Shown: in pieces, positions 9,789 to 22,000 of the stretch
How positions within the stretch are numbered: the first letter of the stretch is position 1
Layout: the number at the start of each line of letters is the position of its first letter
From: Halichondria panicea
Taxonomy: Eukaryota > Porifera > Demospongiae > Suberitida > Halichondriidae
NCBI RefSeq assembly: GCF_963675165.1
Contig: NC_087387.1
Span: 371,001-435,000 of the forward strand
Length of the DNA: 64,000 bases
Reading direction: 5' to 3'
Notes under the pieces: generated by a model
What the model was told of the DNA's origin: nothing
Seen by the model: only the letters and a program-made list of their open reading frames with translations
Database searches by the model: none
Translations under genes and position numbers: made by a program

Positions 9789-12643
9789 ATGTACTCTACT
9801 GATACAACTCCAACCAAAAGTTTCCATATCAATCACATGAACAGCTACGTAATTGACCACATAACTTCCAGGCCAAACTCAACACTAGACTTCACTACTG
9901 ATTCAGAAACCTGTGATCTTTATAGTTGCAGCTTCTACTTTTATTTGGATTGTTCCAGCACCACACAAGTACATGTATATTTTATGCATATGAATCTGAA
10001 ATAGCAAGGGGCTAGTGTGTTTGCACTATGAACATAACAAGCACAGAGGTACTGTACAAGGGGCCAGCAAATAATAATTTATTGTGGAACAGAGTTAGTT
10101 TGTGTACCTGCAACTGGTCTGAGCCTGAACCCAGTGCATGATTGCAGGTATTGAGAGACCTCCTCCAGTTGGGGAATATTGTCCTCCCTGCAGTGAACAC
10201 AGATAGTGGGTGTGTGTGTGTGTGTGTGTGTGTGTGGGTTTGTGGGTACACAGTAGGGTTGTAAGTATACACAAAGAGCAAGCACACACTTTCAGCTTCA
10301 TCTCAAGTGTTTAGCCATGAACATACATGCAAGGATCAGTCAATAGCTTAAAGTGCGATAATCATACCCATGTACGTACACTGCATACAAGGAGCACATG
10401 ACTCTGACTCTTACAGCACTACTGCATTGTAACAGTATAGTACCTGAATCCACAGTTCTCTTGTAGCAGTGGGAAGACATGGTTGTGCTCCTTGCAAGCA
10501 TGAGTAGGGAACAACTTGATCAGCTCACAAAAGATGGTGCGCCTGTGGAAATATTGTTAATAATAATATTGTCGCTGTGTACTTAATCATACTTAGTATC
10601 TTTACAAGTCATTGAATATTAGAATTGATTGTGCTACGCGTAAAATGATAACAATGACAATCATTGGTGGTACCACAGTCGGTATAGTACCACAGTCGGT
10701 ATAGTACCACAGTCGGTATAGTACCACAGTCGGTAGTACCACAGTCGGTATAGTACCACAGTCGGTATAGTACCACAGTCGGTATAGTACCACAGTCAGT
10801 AGTACCACAGTCGGTATAGTACCACAGTCGGTATAGTACCACAGTCGGTATAGTACCACAGTCGGTAGTACCACAGTCGGTATAGTACCACAGTCGGTAT
10901 AGTACCACAGTCGGTAGTACCACAGTCGGTATAGTACCACAGTCGGTATAGTACCACAGTCGGTATAGTACCACAGTCGGTAGTACCACAGTCGGTATAG
11001 TACCACAGTCGGTAGTACCACAGTCGGTAGTACCACAGTCGGTATAGTACCACAGTCGGTATAGTACCACAGTCGGTATAGCACCACAGTCGGTAGTACA
11101 CACACAGAAATATAACTTCAAACTTGAAAGATGCATTTTGTAGTTCCCAGGGAGATATATAAATTTGCAAGTAAGTGTACTGATATTGATTATAGTTATC
11201 TTTGACTTGATATTGCAACTTTGAGAAAAACTTTTGAAAAATATACAATGTGCGCTGCTCACCAGGTGTTGACCTCCTTGTCAGTGTACTCCACATGAGG
11301 TATTGGCTCTCCACTATAGAGGAGAATAAAAATACAACACTTAAAAACATTTTGGTTCTGCAAGTGATTTGGTAAAGATGATTACAGTAAAAAGATGCTA
11401 ACATAGCATTGTATATTGAGTTAGTGAAAGTGTCAATCTTTACCAACACCACTAACTCACTGTTTGTAGAGGTAGGCAATGTCTGCAAACTGTTTTCTCC
11501 TTGCTCTGTACACCTCATCAGTGAAACCCTTTACGATAATTATAGCAATATATACATTACATAGCAATATATATATTACATATTTGCGTAGAAATCATCA
11601 ACGGTCAATTTCATAATTATTCATTAAGGTCATCTCCAACCGGGTGATAACCGCTAATGATTGCAGCTTTGGGCTAGGCTTACAACAAAAAGCACAGCCA
11701 CTTGTTCTAATTTTAAGAAATGCACCACAACCCCTCTCCACCCACTCACTGGATGGTCAGAGTCCAAGTCAGCACCATAGGAGAGGACCTGATTGGCAAA
11801 TCTGTCCAAGTCAGAAATCTTACGAGGAAACCAAGGCACTGCAAATTATAGACAGGCAAAAAGATTTACACAAACACACACACACCTCTTAGAAAGTTAG
11901 CGGACTACCCCCCCCCCCCAGGCCTATTGTGACATAAAGGCCAGATACTCAGGTCCTAAATAGTGTACAAAACAATAATCCCACCTCTGCATACTGCTGC
12001 TCCCCAAATTAACGTGTTGATTTTATACTGTGTACATACAATGTATCACCCCCCCCTAACCTTCGTCCATGCCCGGGTCACGTGACAGGACATTAACGGA
12101 GAGAGAATGTGATTTGAGAGACGAGAGAAGCTCCTCTTTGATCTCAGGGGGACACACACAGTCCACGTAGAAGTCATACTCTGAGCCTGGGTTCGTCTTG
12201 GAGGGACGGGACTCGAGGTGCTTCATGTTGATGCCAAGTTTCTGAGGGGAAGGAGGGAAGCGAATATTAGCATAGGGATAGCTAGCTAGCTATAGCCAGT
12301 AGTTGATATACACATAGTTTTATTGGGAAGAATGGACCAGCCATGTATGTACATTTACACTGATTTGCTAAAATGCTAGCTATGTTATTCCAATCAACAA
12401 ACTACGCTGTTATGGAATTAAATTAAATGGGTTACAGCTGTAGATACATATAATTATGCCTGTATAAGACCTGTAGGTACCTACCTGGAAAGGTTTGAGT
12501 GCGTTGAGAAGGGACCCTTTCTCCTCTCTGAGTGAGAACATGAGTGAGAGGTTACTGCTATTCTCAGCTGAAGGGGCCGGCACGGGTATGTACGAGTCGT
12601 CCCCCGTGTCCATCTTACTCTTCTTCTGGGCAGGAGGGTCCAT
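7238..12643 (-). CDS. PAH: Phenylalanine 4-hydroxylase, complete, 448 aa
   Basis: Eleven exons join in frame: 12485-12643, 12061-12241, 11750-11838, 11461-11528, 11263-11313, 10444-10542, 10108-10187, 9408-9637, 8891-8986, 8507-8640 and 7238-7397. The product of 448 residues compares with 452 in human PAH. Residues ~30-105 form the ACT regulatory domain ([20 protein letters not shown], later HLESRPS). The tetrahydropterin-dependent catalytic domain follows from [17 protein letters not shown]. Iron ligands are His281 and His286 in [11 protein letters not shown] and Glu326 in [10 protein letters not shown]. The C-terminal ~40 residues match the oligomerisation tail. GLLSSRDF and [12 protein letters not shown] are closer to PAH than to tryptophan or tyrosine hydroxylase. 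The enzyme converts phenylalanine to tyrosine in the cytosol. Several acceptors are preceded by (CA)n rather than a pyrimidine tract. The start lies 231 bp from the divergent gene at 12875. Confidence 0.96.
7471..8119. mobile_element. 649-bp MITE-like element with mirrored minisatellites
   Basis: The element starts TACGGTGGCC and ends GGCCACCGTA. GAGTGCTACTCTA near the left end faces TAGAGTAGCACTC near the right. CATTTG flanks both sides (7465-7470 and 8120-8125) as a probable target duplication, and the paralogous site in the left unit (near 2390-2405) is empty. Inside each terminus is a minisatellite of TTGGTAGTTGGCAG-type units (7497-7581), with its reverse complement at 7979-8043, so the element could fold into a very long hairpin. 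No coding capacity is seen. It lies in the last intron of PAH. Confidence 0.85.
9180..9273. repeat. Three-unit minisatellite, ~27 bp
   Basis: Three near-identical units of ACACACATGCACACGACACCTAT with short variable spacers lie in PAH intron 8. The left duplication unit has only a partial unit here. Confidence 0.85.
9640..9790. repeat. (TG)n microsatellite before PAH exon 8 acceptor
   Basis: Mostly (TG)n on the plus strand with a few GGTG interruptions. On the coding strand this is a (CA)n tract running almost into the acceptor at 9638-9639. The paralogous tract in the left unit (3613-3681) is shorter. Confidence 0.95.
10670..11095. repeat. 26-unit minisatellite, 15/17-bp units
   Basis: TACCACAGTCGGTATAG (17 bp) alternates irregularly with TACCACAGTCGGTAG (15 bp). 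I count 26 occurrences of the CAGTCGGTA core, one of them changed to CAGTCAGTA. The array lies in PAH intron 5. The left duplication unit has only one unit at the same place, so the array expanded after the duplication or contracted there. Confidence 0.95.
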
Positions 12644-12874
12644 TTGGCAAACACTGTCTAGCTCTAGCTCTAGTTAAGTTCTCTCTAGCTCTCTAGCTAG
12701 CTTGTTGTGTGAAGAGTATATGAGGGGTGTGGCCCAGGTGTGTCTCACATGACAATCTGCACAAGAACCAGCCCCACCCTTCTTTTGGAAAGGGGGATAC
12801 CCGTAACAATTCACACACGTACCTACACGTGGCCACAAACTGCTCAAGCCTTCAAAAAGTTTGAAATCTCTACT
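12644..12874. promoter_or_regulatory. Shared 5' region of PAH and the 12875 gene
   Basis: The PAH start (12643, minus) and the start of the next gene (12875, plus) are 231 bp apart and point away from each other. A compact bidirectional promoter is the simplest reading. The stretch holds CTCTAG-type simple repeats near 12658-12700 and no clear TATA box on either strand. Confidence 0.5.
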
Positions 12875-13902
12875 ATGTCAATGGACGATGCTCTGCTTGA
12901 TGAGTCAGATGAGGTGATATAATAATAATCAGAATTTGTATTGTTGGCTTTGATTTCTTGACTTTTAGTTTTGATACATGTAGACTCTACAGTATAGTAC
13001 AGGTAGTTCAAGTATTAATTGCACTGAGGCCGCATTCCCACACATTGCATTATCATTGTTTTGTACTTCCCTCAGGATCTGACATTGCTGGACGATGAGT
13101 AAGTGCCTTTATACTCTATAGTCACAATCACTTTATTAATATCCACCCAACAGTGCTAGTGAGACTGAGAGCTTGACTGGCTCCATTATTGAACTGCTTG
13201 ACAGCGAGTCTCTGGGATCCTTGAAAGAGCTATTTAAACCATCAACCAAACCTCAGCAACAACAACATGCCTCCCCACCACCTGTACCAGCTGCAGGAGC
13301 CAAGACCACACACGGTAGCTAGTGTGTTTATATTAATAAAATGTACGGTCATCAATGACTATAATAATTCTGAATTGTCTATACTCATTATATCCTACAG
13401 TTCATTTTCATTCTCTATTATTTGTGAAGATGTGTTTGTTGTTTCTCGTAGTCGTGAAGAAGCTCAAGCTCAAAAAGTCCCCACGTTCTCCTACTGTCAC
13501 TAAATCTTCTCAATCTGCCACTGCTGCTGTAGCTCTCAAAAGTCAAGGTATGCAAGCACTTAATCAGTGTGATGATTAAAACGTTTATCCTGCACTTTCA
13601 TATAATATAGCTGTCTTAATAACGAAGCGTCCACGCAAGCGATCAGTGCCAGTAGCTACGATGCCTGATTTAAGAGAAATTGTAAGTTTAATGTTTTGTA
13701 TACTCGTGCAAATATCTCACATACGACCATTCCTGTCTCATCTTAGTTGAATAGAAAGAAGAAGAGAAAGTCTCAACAACTAGGAATGGCGACAGTGAAC
13801 CACAATAATATATTCCCAAATCTTCCAGTGGGGATTGAACTAAATTGCAAAACACACAACAGCAACCCTCTTAATCACATGTATTCTTTTGATCATTTAT
13901 AA
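12875..13902 (+). CDS. Small nuclear-looking basic protein, unidentified, 181 aa
   Basis: Six exons join in one frame: 12875-12913, 13076-13098, 13154-13314, 13452-13547, 13611-13681 and 13747-13902 (stop TAA). The first ~60 residues are acidic (MSMDDALLDESDEDLTLLDD, then an SLTGSIIELLD stretch). A QQQQ/PPP-rich linker follows. The C-terminal half is basic, with KKLKLKKSPRSP, TKRPRKRS and NRKKKRKS, which look like nuclear localisation signals. No enzyme or DNA-binding fold is recognisable. The acidic-then-basic layout suggests a chromatin, nucleolar or RNA-associated adaptor, but no function can be assigned. All introns are GT-AG and very short. It is divergent to PAH and ends 123 bp before the SIAE start. 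Confidence 0.8.
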
Positions 13903-14025
13903 TTATTATAATATTCATGTTTTGAAACATTCATGTCTTTCTATCTAGAGGTCATGCCAACTCCCACACATAATAATAATCTATTTTTCTTGAATCTTGC
14001 AAAGAGCTAGCTGCATGGTTTAAAG

Positions 14026-17000
14026 ATGTCTGGTCAAATTGCTTTTGTGTCGATTTGTCTGCTCATTGTGGCTACTGGAGCATGTAAGTTAACCATTAGG
14101 TACATGTATTAGCTAGTTAAGAATTACATGTAATGGTTTCAACTACAACTGTATATGTAGCTAGCCATCCTTATAATCTATTTCATCTTTCCAGCTGCTC
14201 AGAGCTTCAGGTTTGCCACCGTGTTTGGTGATCACATGGTACTGCAGCAGTCTCCCTACAAGGCTGGAGTGTGGGGTTACTCTCCCAGCTGTGAGAATGT
14301 CACTGTCATGTTCGATGGAGCCAAAATGGATGCCACCATCGTCAACTGTATGTATGCATTCAGCTATTTCTGTCAAGTGAAGGCAGCTTATGTACTCAAA
14401 CTATTGTATGGCAGATGGTTGATTAAGTAGAAAAATTTTTGTATAAAAAGCTATATCATTATTTTTACGTCTTTCACTTTATAACTTTTCTGTATAATTA
14501 TAGCCCGTGGTGATGTTAGCATGTGCAAGTGGAAGGTGACTTTGCCTGCAACTACTGGTGGGGCCAAAGCTTTCACCATATCTGCTGTCAACCAAAATCA
14601 AACCATGATCGAGCTCAAAGATGTCCTTTTTGGTGATGTGTGGCTTTGCAGTGGACAAAGTAACATGCAGTTTGCAATGCCACAGGTAAGTACAAACACT
14701 TGGCTTACTAAGTGATTGCATGCTCTCTGGTCCAAATCCAACCATTTTGACTATCAAAAAACACTCCGTAAAATGAATTTAGCGTTATGAAAATTAATGT
14801 GTCAAATTTGCCAATTAATTATTGGAACTGCAGGTGTACAATGCCAGTGCTGAGATAGCTGCTGCCGCTAACTACCCAATGGTGAGACTGTTCACTGCTG
14901 CACTGCAGAGCTCCAACACTCCAGTAGACGAACTTCTTTCCATCGAGCAGAACTGGACCGTTGCCTCACCTGGTAATAACGTAACCCGTGTGCACAGAAT
15001 ATAACCGCTATTGTACGACCTTTGTTTTTGTGTGTGTGAAAATTGTGTTTTTATCGTAGCCTCTGTGGGAGGGAAGGCGTGGGGTTATTTCTCTGCCACC
15101 TGCTGGTTTTTTGGACGTGATCTTTTTGATAGCCTCAAGTACCCCATTGGTAAGTTTGCAGTCGATGATTCATGCCACACCAGAATATACGCCCTATTGA
15201 ATATTGAAAATAATGTGTGTGAAATCTCTCTAAAGGTCTGGTTGATACTGACTGGGGTGGAACACCTGTGGAGGCGTGGTCTTCTCCCGACGCTCTTGCC
15301 AAATGCAAAAAGGACAAAACGGACACTACTCAGAAGTGGAGAAAACAAAAGTACACAATCGTTTTTAGTCCCTTCTTAACTTGTTACTGCTATGAAATTG
15401 CCTTATTAAACAGGGGAGGGGGGGTTGTAGTTAAACAGCCATAACTTGAGTACCGTTGATCCAATGTTAAAAATTTTATGATTTTCTGAAAGCTAAGAAA
15501 AATATATTTCAAATGATGTGTTTAAATTCAAAATTTTGTCGGGGCCCTAATTTGTCATTTTTTGGCCTTGAACCATGGGCTATAATCCATGGTATGTCCA
15601 AATTGGCAAATACTTTTATCTCTTGAATATGAACTTTGATGGTACCATTTAAAAGGTATCATTCTAAGCTTTCAGAAAATCATAAAATCGTTGAAATTAG
15701 ATACACGGAATTCAAGTTATGGCAGCGCCCAACCATTGATTAATAACTGGCTTTACATACATTAGTTTTCGATTGATATTCAAGCACATCATGGTATACA
15801 AGTACACGTATATATCTGACTGAAGTGTATGTGATCAAGCTATCATAACACTTACTGCAGGCCCACCTCATTGACTGGTCCTGGCTCTCCGTCTGTGCTC
15901 TGGAATGCCATGATTGTACCTTTTCTCAATATGACCATCAAGGGAGCTATCTGGTACCAGGGGGAGGCTAACGCAGGTCTGTATTGCATACATACATGTA
16001 TGTACGTTTTTGCCTTGCTATGGACACTAAGCTACCTACTGTACACTCAGACTGTTATAAAAATTATTTCCTTTACTTGTTAAAGCAGCTAGTAGGACCA
16101 AGTGTACATTATTTCTTGCGTTTGTTGTAATATTGAAGCTATGTATAATTAGAGCTGTTACGTGTACAATGCAGGTGCACCTCAGAGCTACCACTGCACC
16201 TTCCCGGCCATGATCGATGACTGGAGAGAGAAGTGGCACTCTTCAACTGACGGGGCTACTGACAATAATATGGGTTTTGGATTTGTTCAGGTTAGAGAGA
16301 ATGGAGCAAAATGTTCAGCTTCTAAATGCGAATTTAATTGCAGCGTACATTTGACCCTTGGTATATCATTACAGTCTATAATAATTATATTTTAGTTGGC
16401 AGCCAATGGCAATAACAACGTGTCTGATACTGGTTTCCCTGACATTCGCTGGGCCCAAACTGCGGACGTTGGATACGTTCCTAATGACAGGTTGCAGAAC
16501 GTGTTCATGGCCGTGGCTATGGACCTCGGTGACCCCACCTCACCCTTTGGTAGTGTGCATCCTCGAGACAAACAAGACGTCGGGGACAGGTTGTCACGGG
16601 CAGCTATGGCTGTGGTGTACGGAGATAAGACTGTCGACTATCTTGGGCCTATTGCCAGCTCAGCAGCAATTGTGTAAGTACATTGAAGAGCTCTCATTTT
16701 GTATAGGAAACTTTGTTGCATAATCGGCTTTTACTTTGTGTACACAAACTGTTTATTTGGGAGCTGGGTACCGACCTTTATACGCAATTTGCCTTCTTTG
16801 GGAGCAGCCTTTACCTTGTGTTCCAAGTCCTCTGTTACCATCGTACGTTCTCAAATATAATACATAATTCAAGATTGTGTTTTATTTTGCAGGAGCACTG
16901 CTGTGGATGGTTTGATCAAAGTGGCGGTAACCTACACTAGTGAAAATCCACTGGAGCTGAAATATCCGTACGGATTTGAAGTTGGCTGTGTTGATGCCTC

Positions 17001-17205
17001 TAATAACAAAAGTATGTGGATCGGTGGAACAGCGAAGTCTGTCAAAGGGAGTCAAACAGCGTTTGTTGAATTTCCTGCTTGTCCAGTTCAGTACACTGCC
17101 AAGATGATTCGCTACTGCTGGCGTACAGATCCATGTACTTTCAAAATGTGTCCAGTATATGCCAAAGACTTACCTTCTCCACCGTTTATTCTAAAGCTTC
17201 CATGA
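14026..17205 (+). CDS. SIAE: Sialate O-acetylesterase, 519 aa
   Basis: Ten exons join in frame: 14026-14083, 14195-14347, 14504-14685, 14834-14972, 15060-15149, 15236-15350, 15861-15976, 16175-16290, 16396-16673 and 16893-17205. The 519 residues compare with 523 in human SIAE. An N-terminal signal peptide ([20 protein letters not shown]) is followed by the SGNH-hydrolase fold. The nucleophile Ser lies in CSGQSNMQF, then come [10 protein letters not shown] and [10 protein letters not shown], and the catalytic Asp/His region is [13 protein letters not shown]. The enzyme removes acetyl esters from position 9 (and 4) of sialic acids in lysosomes or outside the cell. Intron 6 carries one ~300-bp palindromic repeat. 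Sponges and other basal animals are not rich in sialic acid, so the natural substrate could be another acetylated sugar. Confidence 0.95.
15431..15735. repeat. ~300-bp imperfect palindromic repeat, copy in SIAE intron
   Basis: The left arm reads CAGCCATAACTTGAGTACCG and TTATGATTTTCTGAAAGCT. The centre is CCATGGGCTATAATCCATGG. The right arm mirrors the left (AGCTTTCAGAAAATCATAAA, then CAAGTTATGG). Members of the same family occur near 33100-33385, 36010-36230, 44485-45178, 45490-45785, 53741-54040, 56045-56365 and 56735-57005. Confidence 0.9.
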
Positions 17206-17397
17206 CTGATGTCACTGTATAGCCATAGTGGAGATAATTAGAACTAGTCTATGTAGGATTGTAGATTAAGTCTCAGTAGTGCATGCTTTTATCCCAATGT
17301 TTTTTGACATAGAAAATGTGTTTTATGTGTATTTCCCTATGTGTTGCGAGCTTGATAAGACTCAAGGATCAAATTTCATTGTGGTAAACGTAAACAA

Positions 17398-17955
<558 letters not shown>

Positions 17956-17989
17956 GAACTGTGACCCTCCTGCACTGTCTCAACAAACT

Positions 17990-18005
17990 GGCTTTTCTAA
18001 AAGCC
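17990..18005 (+). terminator. Histone mRNA 3' stem-loop
   Basis: GGCTTTTCTAAAAGCC fits the consensus GGYYYUUHUHARRRCC at every position: a 6-bp stem with a 4-base loop, followed by ACCACA. A purine-rich AAAAAGAATC at about 18017-18026 is placed like the U7-complementary downstream element. Confidence 0.93.
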
Positions 18006-18118
18006 ACCACATTATCAAAAAGAATCACTTTAATAATATTTATAAGGATGCATCAGCTTCACTTGTTTGAATATACTTTTTTATTACACTATTAAAAGCG
18101 ATTAGTATTCTGTTTAAT

Positions 18119-18215
18119 ATTGTCTTCCTAGATTCTCAATGTTGTACTCTGGTACCGTCATCCAAGTTATTGTCTTCCTAGATTCTCATCTGTACTGTTG
18201 CACTCAATTTATACT
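18119..18215. repeat. Short direct duplication downstream of H3
   Basis: ATTGTCTTCCTAGATTCTCA occurs twice about 50 bp apart, with partly repeated flanks. A local tandem duplication with no apparent function. Confidence 0.7.
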
Positions 18216-18761
18216 AGTGTCTATTGTCTTCCTTCTTCTTCCTTGGCATGGCATAGCAATGAATTTATATTTTGTGGGGTGGGAGTAGTGCATGGCTGGT
18301 AATGGTCGTGAAATAAACGGCTGAAAAAATTAATAATTAATTAGAGCAAAGGCTAAAGATGATGATTATTATAAAGCGAGGCATTGAAACACATCAGGAT
18401 CTCAAGTTACTAGATACTAAGCATCCTCTACTTATAATAAAAGGTTGCAAGTCTCGTCCTGCAGATCAGTTATGCTAAACCTAGCTCAGTTTTAGATCAT
18501 TGGTAGAAGTGTCTACTCAAGTCGATTACAAGCAAAATCTGCCTATTGAAAGTACAGCGAAATTGGGGGTGTGTACGTGTATGACTGACTGTACATCCAT
18601 TGTACCTGCAACTCGCAAACCACCAGAAGCCAAAAGAAACATTTACTTGAGCTATATACATACACCACCCACTACTGTAAACTGTTGATCATAGCTGTGT
18701 AGAGTCTACAAGCAGTGCAACACTCATACTGTGATAGTGCCCTTGATTCTTTAGAGGGGCC

Positions 18762-19082
18762 ATGGCATCTTTACAATCTCTTGCTGTTCTCGTCTTGTAC
18801 ACAGCTCTACTTATGCCTGGATTACTCGAATCTCCGTTCTATTCATTTGGACGCTCAACGGTAGTATCAGCCGTAGACAACGATGATAGTGACTGTGTGA
18901 TTCTCGATGCATTTAGAAATTCGGATTACAACAAATTTTGTGGATGCTTTCGAGGGGACCTAGGAAAGACTTGTGTTCAAGGGAGTACAGGGGGCATTCC
19001 ATTAACTACACTTCAATGCAAAACAAATTTGGAGACACTGGAACAGGTTCAAAATTTCACAGAGTTCGTCACCTGTCTGTGA
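18762..19082 (+). CDS. Small secreted Cys-containing protein, 106 aa
   Basis: Single open frame with a good start context (GGGGCCATGG). Residues 1-~22 (MASLQSLAVLVLYTALLMPG) form a signal peptide. The mature part has six Cys in the order DC, FCGCF, TC, QC, TC-L at the C-terminus, so three disulfides are possible. One N-glycosylation site (NFT) is seen. No family is recognised. A downstream spliced exon is possible, because the stop falls in TGAGTCAGTG next to GTGTGTGAAG. It could be an effector, a matrix component or a short peptide precursor. Confidence 0.6.
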   Translation: MASLQSLAVLVLYTALLMPGLLESPFYSFGRSTVVSAVDNDDSDCVILDAFRNSDYNKFCGCFRGDLGKTCVQGSTGGIPLTTLQCKTNLETLEQVQNFTEFVTCL

Positions 19083-22000
19083 GTCAGTGTGTGTGAAGTG
19101 TGTGTGTGTGGAGGGGGTGTGTGTGTGGAGGGAGGTATGTGTATTGTAATATTATTATGTGTGTGTGTGGAATGTATTGTGTTTTCTATTGTAAAAGGTG
19201 ATTGTTTTGAAGGCAGATGCTTTGTTTTTGTAGCATTTCTCCCACACTTTTGCTTTAAGTTATTAGCATTCTTTTCTGTATTACTCTAATCAAAGCTAAA
19301 TCGATTAAGTACTATAATAAAACAATTCCGTCAGTCGGTTGTTGTCTAAATGCCACCTGTGCATTTCTTTGTGGTATAAACACTCCACGCTTGACTTGGT
19401 CTCTCTCATGGGATTTCCTCTTTATAAGTATACAGTATCTGATTAAATTGTCAAAGTGTGTATCCCATTTACAAGAAACCAATGGCACTAATGTGTTAGG
19501 GAGGCCATTTTGCTGGTGAGAGCTGTAACCTATTAATAGGTACTGTAATCATGCTATAGCCTTATAGGCACATTTTCAGTCATGCGTAACACCCAAACAA
19601 AAAACGTTATATAATTATCGCTATATGCAGCATATCTGATTCTCATTTCTTCCATTCATTCATAGAATTGGTTTATAGCTATAACTATTATATAGCTTCT
19701 CTGCGTCAAAATAAACACTGTTTGCATACATAATACGTATGCTCTGTATATAGCGATTCATTCGCTCAATGTCAGGTATGTGCATTGTCGTGCCTCATTA
19801 ACCGACTGTTAAATTTATATGTCATCATCAATACTTGTGTGCTGTCTTGCTCCCCTTTTGTCTATAATGCCTGCCCCACTTCAGTGGGCTACATGTGGGC
19901 AGCATCTTGAGACAATGTGCTAAGTGGAAAACTATACGATCCTTGTCAAATAGATTTATTGACCAATCAAGTTGTTGCCTTATTAGTCTAGTCTTCTTCA
20001 AAGACAAGAAAACTGTCAAATTCTATAATATCCCAATTTCTTATAATTATCTCCATTTCAACCCAAGTTTTCCGTGCTAGTAATTATTCGATCTTAGTAA
20101 AATAGGAATGCAGCCATTCAGTTACAGAGCTCTACGTAATTAAGTCGCTAAACCTGTCCTGAGAAAGTATATTTATAACAGCCTGGCTAGAAGTGATAGC
20201 CCGAGGACGTGTGTTTGTGCTTTGAACCTAAACGGTGAGCCGGAAAGTGGGAAACATTACCTGTGTGTGTGCACATATCCTCATGCTTTACATACTTATA
20301 TTATTAGTGTTACGGATATCGATATTATGATATTATGGCTAACACCTGTATTTATCCCCTTGGGATAGAGGGCATGTTATTCGTTACTACAGAAGAATGG
20401 TGCACACTCTCAAGGAAATATATTATGTTACCTTTAAATAACTCCAAATTGACAGAGGTAGAGCAATATAAACGGTAGTACCTACGTTAAAATAATTTTG
20501 TAAAATTGAGGGTTAACGTTTCCCTCTCTAGGGAATGTTCTCTCCCTGTTTGCTAGTAACTTGATAGACCTGTTAGAGCATGATCATGTGTTGGAGGGTG
20601 GTCTATGCATCTGTTGTCACCTCATACTGTCAAGTAAGCTTGTAGGAGTATTGGCGCGCGTTGGTGGTCATCTTTCCTGCCCTTAGATAGTATTCCAATC
20701 ACCGTCTGATACTGTTGCATCTCTTACGGTACAATGTATATAATCTGCGGCTAGAGTTTCTGATTGCTCTAATTAGTGTGTTTGTGTTACCTAAATACGG
20801 ATCATTTTGATCATATTTTTAGTGTGTCTTTAATGGTCGTAATTTGAGTTGTGTTTAGATCAACTAGTTGTTCCAGTGTGAATCAACCATTACATGTGTT
20901 ATTATATAAAAGGAACAGTGCCGGTTGAGTCCCCGCTAATTGAACGGCGACATAATCATGGCTTACACAGCTTTATTTGTACAGTATTTGCTATAAAACT
21001 TCTATTTCCAGCTACGTATAAATTATTTGTAGACAACTAAGATTCCAGGAATGTCCACCCCCACAGATAATTAGCCCTGAGGGTTTGTAACATGTGTCTA
21101 GATCTTATCTTAATATCACAATCTTATACCCACCTAAAAGGCTATGTTCGTCCTAAGTATTAATTGTGGAATTCCTAATGGGAATCGGTCAGCTGTGGTC
21201 GCGTGGGACTGCCTGTGTGGTCTTAAAGAGAGAGGGGGCCATTGTCTGCTTACGATTGTCCTGCATTCCACAAAGGACCAAATCTCTTGTGGTCTCAATC
21301 ACTCTGTTTATTAGGCGTGCAGTAATCGTTCTTTTGTGTATTTCATTGCAACTTGATTTTAGGGTTAGATCAAAGACCTCGTGTCTTGCTGTGTTTGCTA
21401 GTGTGTGACAGTGCAGCTGGTAATATCACTAATTACCTATAATTATTATGTGACTTTCGAACAGTGGATTGCATAATACAATACACCACTTTTGACTATT
21501 TTAAGATTATACAAAATAACTTACAACATTGTACACTGTAAAACAATAGTCGGTTGTGTACTATGAACACTCTCTTTATGTGCTCCTGTATACAATCATG
21601 ATTGTATGTATATTCGTGTGGGTGTGGGCGATCACTCAGTCACTCCTCCATTGTATAAAACTAACACACAAACAAACACAGTGAATTCAGTTAGAGATGT
21701 CAGCGCATGTGTAGTTAATTAAATTCATAGCTCAAGTGTTTGACATGTATATTTTACTTGCAAGCAGGTGGCTGCATGCCTGCATGCATGTGCTCTTGTT
21801 TTGTTGTTACATATTTTTACTGTTATATTATTTTGTTTACAAGTATTAAAAATCTGAGATCGTTTGAAAGTAAGTCTATATTGACCTTTGGCAGGACTTG
21901 AACTGTGCATCATGAGTACATGAGCCACTGCATACAAAAGGATGCTTGTAAATAGCTTGTAAATAGCTTGTATTTAGCTCGTACCAGCTGAGCAAGAGCT

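Larger units (their letters stand above)
6630..11437. repeat. Right unit of the tandem segmental duplication
   Basis: This is the counterpart of 1-5167. It spans the 5' part of the fucosyltransferase-like gene and hydroxylase exons 5-11. Unit-specific additions are the inverted-repeat element at 7471-8119 and the 26-unit minisatellite at 10670-11095, which in the left unit is a single unit near 4870-4888. Confidence 0.93.

Noticed and set aside
10670-11095. CRISPR-like array
   Set aside because: Units are contiguous with no unique spacers, and the genome is eukaryotic.
10602-11262. Open frames across the 26-unit minisatellite
   Set aside because: The repeat is open in several frames on one strand. 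It lies in a PAH intron between well-supported exons.
15011-15379. 122-codon plus-strand frame
   Set aside because: It reads through SIAE introns 4-6 in a different frame from the conserved exons.
21885-21945. tRNA gene on the minus strand
   Set aside because: A box-B-like word is present, but I cannot fold an acceptor or anticodon arm; at most a SINE remnant.
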